64,000 nucleotides of DNA from an uncultured Eubacteriales bacterium (GTDB lineage Bacteria > Bacillota > Clostridia > Oscillospirales > Oscillospiraceae): NCBI GenBank assembly GCA_900320595.1, contig ONSW01000003.1, positions 1-64,000 of the forward strand. The letters are read 5' to 3'. Under the pieces are notes generated by a model that was not told the origin of the DNA, ran no database searches, and saw only the letters and a program-made list of their open reading frames with translations. Within the stretch, counting starts at the first letter, position 1. Every line of letters begins with the position of its first letter. The translations under genes and the position numbers were made by a program. This document shows, one piece after another, positions 58,841 through 64,000 of the stretch.

Positions 58841-59262
58841 TAGTTTCTAGTTTCTAGTGTCTAGTGTCTAGTGTCTAGACAATGTCGTCAACATTCTTCC
58901 GACTTCATCGCACAAAGCCAGCGCAGTTTTTGCGTCTGGCACGGAAAGATAGTTTTGACGAATGCAGATTTCAAGCTGTGTTTCCACTTCAAACACGGAA
59001 CCCCGGGCGACTGACAGGAATTGCCTGAATTCCCTGTCGGTCTGCCTGCCATAGCCCTCTGCAATATTGGACGGAATGGAAACCGCCGCCCTGCGCATCT
59101 GATCAGAAAGGGCATATAATTCTTCTTTTGGAAGGCTTCTGGCCAAATGATAGACTTCATCTGTCAAGTCCATCGCTTTTTGCCAAACGATCATTTCCCG
59201 ATAGTGCGACCACGCCATCTTTTGCTCTCCTCTAGAAACTAAAAACTAGAAACTAGAAACTA
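58841..59262. mobile_element. TAGTTTC heptad-bounded element carrying a four-helix-bundle gene
   Basis: The left end is five tandem heptads (TAGTTTC twice, TAGTGTC three times, 58841-58875) and the right end four inverted heptads (GAAACTA, AAAACTA, GAAACTA, GAAACTA, 59235-59262). They enclose one gene whose stop codon lies in the left heptads. The right-hand TAG is the stop codon of dgt, just as the TAG of the short form at 6942 is the greA stop. There is no recombinase, so movement must be helped in trans, or the heptads are something other than transposon ends. Confidence 0.55.
58868..59218 (-). CDS. Four-helix-bundle protein (S23/IVS-type)
   Basis: The 116-residue protein is a member of the four-helix-bundle family first met in intervening sequences of 23S rRNA genes (related to Avd of retroelements). 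Marks are WSHYREMIVWQKAMDLTDEV, YALSDQMRRAAVSIPSNIAE, then GYGRQTDREFRQFLSVARGS, and a closing helix. Its role is unknown; Avd binds nucleic acid and a reverse transcriptase. Here it stands between dnaG and dgt, not in rRNA, within the heptad element; its TAG stop belongs to the heptads. AGGAGAGC-type sequence precedes ATG 59218. Confidence 0.88.
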   Translation of the reverse strand: MAWSHYREMIVWQKAMDLTDEVYHLARSLPKEELYALSDQMRRAAVSIPSNIAEGYGRQTDREFRQFLSVARGSVFEVETQLEICIRQNYLSVPDAKTALALCDEVGRMLTTLSRH

Positions 59263-60264
59263 CTTGACCGTCCAGGCGAAGGGGATATAGATCTCGCCGA
59301 ACTTTTCCATGGCGTAGCTGTCGGTCATGCCGGAGATATAATCGACCGCGGCGCGCTCGACGCCCTCGCGTTCGATGATGCCGCCGAAGTCCTCCGGCAG
59401 CTTTTCGGGATGCGCGGTATAGTGGTCATAGAGCATGCGCAAAATGCCCTCGACCTTGCTCTCCTCGCCTTTGGCGACGGGGTTGGTATAGATGTCGGAA
59501 TACATGAAGCTGTGGAAAAACTGAAAGGTGCTCCACATCTCGTCGGACATGCGGATCTCGCCGCCGCGGCTGTTTGTGATCAGGTCCGTGACAAAGGCGT
59601 TGATGCGCTCGCTGTTGCGCTCGCCGCACTCGCGGCGGATCCGCTCGGGCACCGCGTCGGCCGTCAGGATCCCGGCGCGGATCGAGTCGTCCAGGTCGTG
59701 GTTTATGTAGGCGATCCGGTCGCACAGGCGCACGACCGTGGCCTCGCGCGTATCGTCCGGCGCGCCGTGGGTGTGGTTCAAAATGCCCATGCGCGTCTCA
59801 TAGCAGAGGTTGAGCCCCTGGCCGTCCCGCTCGAGCACGTCGACGACGCGCAGGCTCTGCTCGTAATGCTTGAATCCGCCGGGGTAGATCAGGTTCAGCG
59901 CCCGCTCGCCGGCGTGGCCGAAGGGCGTATGCCCCAGGTCGTGCCCCAGACCGATCGCCTCGCAGAGATCCTCGTTCAGGCGCAGCGCCCGCGCGACCGT
60001 GCGCGCAAGACGCGTGACCTCCAGCGTATGGGTCAGCCGCGTGCGGTAGTGGTCTCCCTCGGGCTGCAGAAAGACCTGGGTCTTGTGTTTCAGGCGCCGG
60101 AAGGACTTGGAATGGGTGATGCGGTCGACGTCGCGCTGAAAGCAGGTGCGGACGGCGCACTCCTCCTCGGGATGCTCCCGCCCCTTCGAATCCGCGGCGC
60201 GCACGCCGTAAGGCCCGACCAGGATCTTTTCCAGCTCTTCGCGTTCTTCTCTCGGACAGGACAC
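59260..60264 (-). CDS. dgt: Deoxyguanosinetriphosphate triphosphohydrolase-like HD protein
   Basis: The 334-residue protein hydrolyses dNTPs to nucleoside and triphosphate, by family. HD motifs are RTRLTHTLEVTRLARTVARA (first His), AIGLGHDLGHTPFGHAGERA (His-Asp) and RIAYINHDLDDSIRAG (Asp). CFQRDVDRITHSKSFRRLKH, then KTQVF, is the family N-terminal segment. GTG 60264 behind GGGAGGG gives the usual N-terminus; the frame runs open to 60843 only because of base composition, and that part is in the shadow of the YigZ gene. Its TAG stop is the first triplet of the heptad element. It lies upstream of dnaG-rpoD as in many Clostridia. Confidence 0.9.
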   Translation of the reverse strand: MSCPREEREELEKILVGPYGVRAADSKGREHPEEECAVRTCFQRDVDRITHSKSFRRLKHKTQVFLQPEGDHYRTRLTHTLEVTRLARTVARALRLNEDLCEAIGLGHDLGHTPFGHAGERALNLIYPGGFKHYEQSLRVVDVLERDGQGLNLCYETRMGILNHTHGAPDDTREATVVRLCDRIAYINHDLDDSIRAGILTADAVPERIRRECGERNSERINAFVTDLITNSRGGEIRMSDEMWSTFQFFHSFMYSDIYTNPVAKGEESKVEGILRMLYDHYTAHPEKLPEDFGGIIEREGVERAAVDYISGMTDSYAMEKFGEIYIPFAWTVK

Positions 60265-60282
60265 CTCAGCAGCCCTCCCATA

Positions 60283-60311
60283 CAAAAAATTACCGGAAGA
60301 TCTCTCTTCCG
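60283..60311 (-). terminator. Intrinsic terminator behind the YigZ-family gene
   Basis: CGGAAGA (60294-60300) pairs with TCTTCCG (60305-60311). On the minus strand the stem is followed by GTAATTTTTTG, so it ends transcription just before dgt. Confidence 0.75.
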
Positions 60312-60377
60312 ATAATCTTATACGCCAAAAATTCCGTTTTCCCTTTTTCTTTTTGAAAGAATTTTGTAAATTTTTTC

Positions 60378-61004
60378 TCATCTCACGCGGACGGGCCGAA
60401 AGCTTTCGCCCTCTTCGGCAAAGGTCACGCTCCCGGCGCTCTGGTCGAAGAGGCGCGCGGAGAGCGCCTCGGCGTTTTCCTCCGGCACAAGGAGCTTTAC
60501 CGTGACGTCGGCGGCATAGAGCGTGTCGGTGACGAGCGCGCCGAAGGGGACAAGCTCCTGCTTCAGCCGCTCGGCCGCGGCATAGGAGCAGGCAAAGCTC
60601 CCCTCGACCCAGCGGCGCACGACCGCGACGCCCGCGGCGTCGAGCGCGTCCTTGGCGCTGCGGGTATAGGCACGGAAAAGCCCGCCCGCGCCGAGCAGCA
60701 CGCCGCCGAAATAGCGCGTGACGACGCACACGACGTTCTCCACGCCCTCGCGGCGGAACACCTCGAGCATCGGCAGCCCGGCCGTGCCCTGGGGCTCGCC
60801 GTCGTCGGAATAGCGCTCGACCCCGCCGCGCAGGATATAGCACGAGCAGTTGTGGCGCGCGTCGTAATACTTCTTTTTCATCTCGGCGATGAAGGCCCTG
60901 GCCTCGTCCTCGCTTTCGACAGGGCGCACATGCCCGAGGAACCGGGAGCGTTTTTCGACGTATTCGCTCTCGCCGCGGGAGGCGGGGACATAGTATTCAG
61001 TCAT
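60378..61004 (-). CDS. YigZ/IMPACT family protein
   Basis: The 208-residue protein has the IMPACT N-terminal domain (EKRSRFLGHVRPVESEDEAR; YDARHNCSCYILRGGVERYS, then DDGEPQGTAGLPML; VVTRYFGGVLLGAGGLFRAY) and a C-terminal ferredoxin-like domain of UPF0029 type (TVKLLVPEENAEALSARLFD). The family is universal; in eukaryotes IMPACT regulates GCN2, in bacteria the role is unclear, with ribosome or RNA binding suspected. ATG 61004 follows GGAGG by nine bases; a TTG at 61010 is less likely. It overlaps the acetyltransferase gene by eight bases. Confidence 0.9.
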   Translation of the reverse strand: MTEYYVPASRGESEYVEKRSRFLGHVRPVESEDEARAFIAEMKKKYYDARHNCSCYILRGGVERYSDDGEPQGTAGLPMLEVFRREGVENVVCVVTRYFGGVLLGAGGLFRAYTRSAKDALDAAGVAVVRRWVEGSFACSYAAAERLKQELVPFGALVTDTLYAADVTVKLLVPEENAEALSARLFDQSAGSVTFAEEGESFRPVRVR

Positions 61005-61518
61005 CGTCAAACTCCTCCGCCTCGATGGCGTAGAACAGGCTGTTTCTCACGTCGCCGAGCGAAGACTGCCAGGGAGCGGAGAAGCGATAGCGAAAGCCGC
61101 ATTTCTCGATCACGCGGCGGGATTTGTCGTTTCCCTCCGCGTGCGCGCACCAGATCCGCCCGGCGCCGAAGGCGAAGTAAAGACTCAGCAGCGCGCGGAC
61201 GGCCTCCGGCACATAGCCGTTTCCCCAGAAGGGCTTGCCGATCCAGTAGCCGATCTCGTGCTCGCCGTTCTCCTTCTCGTTCTTCCCGACCGGGATCCCG
61301 ATGCTGCCCACCGCTCTCTCCGAGGGAGCGATCGTGATCGCCCAGGTGTGATCGTCCATCAGCACCGTGCGCAGGATGTGCAGGCTGTCCTCTTCGCTCT
61401 TGTGCGGCGCCCAGCCCGCGGCGGGGCCGACCTCCGGGTCGGAGGCATAGCGGAACAGAGCCGCCGCGTCGTCCTCGCGCCAGGGGCGCAGGATAAGTCT
61501 TTCGGTCTCGATCCTCAT
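60997..61518 (-). CDS. GNAT-family N-acetyltransferase, RimJ/RimL type
   Basis: The 173-residue protein starts MRIETERLILRPWREDDAAA, the usual opening of RimJ/RimL-like acetyltransferases, and has the acetyl-CoA loop region KPFWGNGYVPEAVRALLSLY, followed by GRIWCAHAEGNDKSRRVIEK and CGFRYRF. It transfers acetyl from acetyl-CoA to an amine; related enzymes act on ribosomal proteins or antibiotics, but the substrate is open. It overlaps both neighbours (channel gene upstream, YigZ-family gene downstream) and is part of one minus-strand run. Confidence 0.88.
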   Translation of the reverse strand: MRIETERLILRPWREDDAAALFRYASDPEVGPAAGWAPHKSEEDSLHILRTVLMDDHTWAITIAPSERAVGSIGIPVGKNEKENGEHEIGYWIGKPFWGNGYVPEAVRALLSLYFAFGAGRIWCAHAEGNDKSRRVIEKCGFRYRFSAPWQSSLGDVRNSLFYAIEAEEFDDD

Positions 61519-62252
61519 GGCTCTTCCTCCCCGGGCAGGTCCGTTTCCTTCGCGAGCTCGGACATATATCCCGCCGTGAGGATGCCGGAGGGCAGCGCGA
61601 CGATCGCGATGCCGAAGATCGACGAGAGCATCGTGAAGACCCGGCCGACCGTCGTGACCGGATAGATGTCGCCGTAGCCCATCGTGGTCAGGCTGACGGT
61701 CGCCCAGTAGATGGCTTCAAAAAAGTTGTCAAAGGAATCCGGCTCGAGGTTGAGGATCACGAGCGCGGAGATCAGCACATAGGCCAGCGCCAGCGAGCCC
61801 ACGGCGACAAGGGCGTCCTTCGAGCGGCGGAACACCTGCCCGATGATCCGTATGCTGTGGGAATAGCGCGCGATCTTCAGCACGCGCAGGATGCGCAGCG
61901 CGCGGAACATGCGCATGACGCGCAGCACCTTGAGACTGCCGTTGACGGCCGTGAAGCTCGGCAGGATGGAGAGCAGATCGACGATCGCCATGAACGAGAG
62001 CGGATAGCGCACAAAGGACAGGATCGAGGCGCTTTTGTATTTATAATCCGCCGTCAGCAGCCGCGCCAGATAGTCCAGCGCGAAAACGCAGGCGCAGGCC
62101 TTGTCGAGCATGTTCAGCGCCGGGCGCTCGCCCTTGACGGCCAGCGGGATGAGCGAGATCACGATCAGCACGATCATGAACGCGTCATAGATCGAACTGG
62201 CGCGGTCCTCGCCCCTGGCGGCCTCGATGATCTCAAAGAGTCTTTTTCTCAT
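61515..62252 (-). CDS. Voltage-gated potassium channel (Kv-like)
   Basis: The 245-residue protein has six membrane segments. S4 is LKVLRVMRMFRALRILRVLK, with Arg at every third residue, the mark of a voltage sensor. The pore contains SLTTMGYGDIYPVTTVGRVF; TMGYGD is the K+ selectivity filter. As a tetramer it would pass K+ on depolarisation. ATG 62252 stands six bases behind AGAAGG; another ATG at 62258 touches that site, and the open frame to 62450 is base composition only. It ends four bases into the acetyltransferase gene. Confidence 0.92.
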   Translation of the reverse strand: MRKRLFEIIEAARGEDRASSIYDAFMIVLIVISLIPLAVKGERPALNMLDKACACVFALDYLARLLTADYKYKSASILSFVRYPLSFMAIVDLLSILPSFTAVNGSLKVLRVMRMFRALRILRVLKIARYSHSIRIIGQVFRRSKDALVAVGSLALAYVLISALVILNLEPDSFDNFFEAIYWATVSLTTMGYGDIYPVTTVGRVFTMLSSIFGIAIVALPSGILTAGYMSELAKETDLPGEEEP

Positions 62253-62301
62253 GTTCATCCTTCTCTCCGGGTTCGGCTGGATCGCCCGCGGGGCGTCCGG
62301 A

Positions 62302-63600
62302 TCACTCCCAGTCCTCCTTCGGCTCGACATAGCCGGGGATAAAGGCCTTGACGCGGCCGAAGAGGTCGGCGGAGACAACGGCCTCGCACTCGATGCCCTC
62401 CTCGGTGTATTCGGTGCGCAGCACGGCCGCCTCGCGGTTGAGCGTGTCAAGCAGACCGGCGCTGGGATAGGGGATCACCAGATTCACATGCCGCTTGCCG
62501 CGGCCGAGCATCTCCGAGAGCTTTCGGATCAGCGTCTCCGCGCCCTCGCCGCTTTTGGCCGAGATGCACACGACGTCCTCGCCGTGGGGCAGGATGCCGA
62601 AATAGCGGTCGCACTTGTTGTACACGCGCAGGCGCGGTGTGCTCTCCGCGCCGAGCTGGACGATCAGCTCGTCGACGACGCGGGCCTGCTCCTCCCACTC
62701 GGGATTCGACAGGTCGATGACGTGCAGCAGCACGTCGGCGTAGGACAGCTCCTCGAGCGTGGCCTTGAAGGCCTCGATGAGATGCGTGGGCAGCTTGCGG
62801 ATGAAGCCGACCGTGTCGGAGAGCAGGATCTCCGTCGTCTCGTCGATCTTGAGACGGCGCGTCGTGGTGTCGAGCGTGTCGAACAGGCGGTCGTTCGCCG
62901 GGATGTCCGCGCCGGTAAGGCAGTTGAGCAGGGTGGACTTGCCCGCGTTGGTATAGCCGACGAGACAGACCATCGGCATCGCGTTCTTCTCGCGCCGGCG
63001 GCGCTGGGTGCCGCGCACGCGGCGCACCTCGCTGAGCTCTTCCTCGAGCTTCTGGATCTTGCGGCGGATGTGGCGGCGGTCGGTCTCGAGCTGGGTCTCG
63101 CCGGGGCCGCGCGTGCCGATCGGGCTTGAGCCGCCGGAGGCGGTCTGGCGCACCAGGTGCGTCCACATGCCCGTCAGCCGCGGCAGCAGATACTGATACT
63201 GCGCCAGCTCGACCTGGAGCTGGCCCTCGCGCGTGCGGGCGCGCTGGGCAAAGATGTCGAGGATCAATCCCGAGCGGTCGAGCACCTTGACGCCGAGCTC
63301 CTCGCCCAGAACGCGCATCTGCGAGGGGCTCAGCTCGTTGTCGAACACCGCGAGATCGCAGTCGTTTGCCTCGATCAGCTCTTTCATTTCGCGCACCTTG
63401 CCGTCGCCGATAAAGCTGCGGGGGTCGGGCGAGGGGCGCTGCTGGATCAGCATGGCGGCCGTCTCGCCCCCCGCCGTTTCAACGAGAGCGGCAAGCTCGT
63501 CCATCGACACGTCGGTGGAGCGCTCGCGCGCGTCCATGCTGGCGGCCGAGAGCCCGGCCAGGATCGCGCGTTCTTTTTTGATTTCGGTTTCGGTTATCAT
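62302..63600 (-). CDS. hflX: Ribosome-associated GTPase HflX
   Basis: HflX splits stalled or hibernating 70S ribosomes. The 432-residue protein has the N-terminal HflX domain (RPSPDPRSFIGDGKVREMKE; DNELSPSQMRVLGEELGVKV), a helical linker (GTRGPGETQLETDRRHIRRK), the GTPase domain with G1 GYTNAGKSTLLNCLTG, G3 SDTVGFIRKLPTHL and G4 VYNKCDRYF, and a C-terminal domain of about 70 residues. The motif order and length are standard. ATG 63600 lies behind AGGAG. It follows the glycosidase gene by eight bases and precedes the channel gene. Confidence 0.95.
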   Translation of the reverse strand: MITETEIKKERAILAGLSAASMDARERSTDVSMDELAALVETAGGETAAMLIQQRPSPDPRSFIGDGKVREMKELIEANDCDLAVFDNELSPSQMRVLGEELGVKVLDRSGLILDIFAQRARTREGQLQVELAQYQYLLPRLTGMWTHLVRQTASGGSSPIGTRGPGETQLETDRRHIRRKIQKLEEELSEVRRVRGTQRRRREKNAMPMVCLVGYTNAGKSTLLNCLTGADIPANDRLFDTLDTTTRRLKIDETTEILLSDTVGFIRKLPTHLIEAFKATLEELSYADVLLHVIDLSNPEWEEQARVVDELIVQLGAESTPRLRVYNKCDRYFGILPHGEDVVCISAKSGEGAETLIRKLSEMLGRGKRHVNLVIPYPSAGLLDTLNREAAVLRTEYTEEGIECEAVVSADLFGRVKAFIPGYVEPKEDWE

Positions 63601-63608
63601 AAAACTCC

Positions 63609-64000
63609 TTACAGGTTCTTGATCTTCAAAAGCTTGTGGATGCCGCCGACCTCATACGTGACGGAGACGAGCCCCGGCGTGTCGGCCGTGACGCGGATAT
63701 GCTCGGCGCCGCGCGCTTCGAGCAGGCGGCGATAGAGCTCTCTTTTCTTTTTGCCGTACCGCCCCATGTTGTCCGAGCACAGGTAGATCCCGCCGAAGAG
63801 CGCGTTTGCCGTGGCGACAGTCAGCTTCTGCTCCTCCGTGAGCCGCAGGTTTTTCTCCCGCAGGAAGAAAACGTCCGGGTCGGAGAGGAAGGCGCGGCCG
63901 TTGAGCTCGCGCCGGAAGACGGTGTTCGCAAGCGAAAGGCGGGTCGAGGGCCGCTCGCGGTTCGTATGGCGCATGACGAGGTTGTTGTCCCAGTCGAGCG
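63609..64000 (-). CDS. Alpha-galactosidase/GH36-type glycosidase, 3' end only
   Basis: The visible 130 residues are the C-terminal end of a larger protein whose start is beyond the window. The frame is open at the right edge and reads LDWDNNLVMRHTNRERPSTR, then FLSDPDVFFLREKNLRLTEE, then ATANALFGGIYLCSDNMGRY and a final beta domain (VSVTYEVGGIHKLLKIKNL). Segments DWD, DPDV(F)LR and SDN(M/V)G match the catalytic barrel end of GH36/GH31-like alpha-galactosidases. Substrate is probably an alpha-galactoside, which would suit the galT gene elsewhere in the window, but this is inference. Confidence 0.7.
   Translation of the reverse strand, partial: LDWDNNLVMRHTNRERPSTRLSLANTVFRRELNGRAFLSDPDVFFLREKNLRLTEEQKLTVATANALFGGIYLCSDNMGRYGKKKRELYRRLLEARGAEHIRVTADTPGLVSVTYEVGGIHKLLKIKNL

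Noticed and set aside
60265..60843. N-terminal extension of dgt by 193 residues
   Set aside because: It is Arg-rich, antisense-like composition over the YigZ-family gene, and GTG 60264 has a good ribosome site and the expected N-terminus.

Overview
The window looks like a chromosome segment of a high-GC Gram-positive gut anaerobe of the Clostridia (Oscillospiraceae-like). The grounds are gene content and style: a Firmicutes-type GalT, a BhmT/MetF fusion next to a MetH that lacks its reactivation domain, strong AGGAGG ribosome sites, TTGACA/TATAAT promoters, a surface protein with InlB-type repeats and an SPKTG sorting signal, and the dnaG-rpoD pair. The assignment is inference; no rRNA or tRNA gene was seen.

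Layout. (1) 1-22.6 kb is GC-rich core: an envelope/sugar run (partial membrane protein, phosphodiester glycosidase, frameshifted Lgt-like gene, D-lyxose isomerase-like cupin), an AT-richer inserted membrane gene, murI with a DUF1934 gene, a greA operon behind a stack of six hairpins, galT, a PAP2 phosphatase, a sorted InlB-repeat protein, a UvrD/PcrA helicase - HD hydrolase - TrmH methyltransferase operon, an ABC exporter, and a three-gene cobalamin-dependent methionine operon. (2) 22.6-55.7 kb is an accessory island of visibly lower and patchy GC: an SOS mutagenesis cassette (LexA-like, zinc ribbon, Y-family polymerase, YolD-like), small regulators, a WYL-like regulator, a GGCT-domain fusion, a zinc-ribbon membrane protein coupled to McrBC, a complete type I restriction system (HsdR, HsdM, HsdS), and then a string of cargo genes punctuated by two orphan copies of the HsdS C-terminal coding end. 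After HTH-controlled gene pairs the island ends in a Tn554-like multi-recombinase operon with a coiled-coil protein and two multi-zinc-ribbon proteins. (3) 55.8-64 kb returns to core: rpoD, dnaG, a four-helix-bundle gene inside a small heptad-repeat-bounded element, dgt, a YigZ-family gene, a GNAT acetyltransferase, a voltage-gated K+ channel, hflX and the end of a GH36-type glycosidase, all on the minus strand.

How it fits together. The island sits between the 3' end of rpoD and the promoter of the methionine operon and combines DNA defence (McrBC, HsdRMS, a HEPN-like protein, a DUF2971 protein) with a DNA-damage cassette and a recombinase operon that may be the mobilising module. The points most worth a second look are the HsdS tail scars that delimit cargo slots, the recombinase/zinc-ribbon operon with an A8 tract at the start of a repeat-built gene, the Cys-rich trio behind HsdS, and the TAGTTTC heptad element present both with and without its four-helix-bundle gene.
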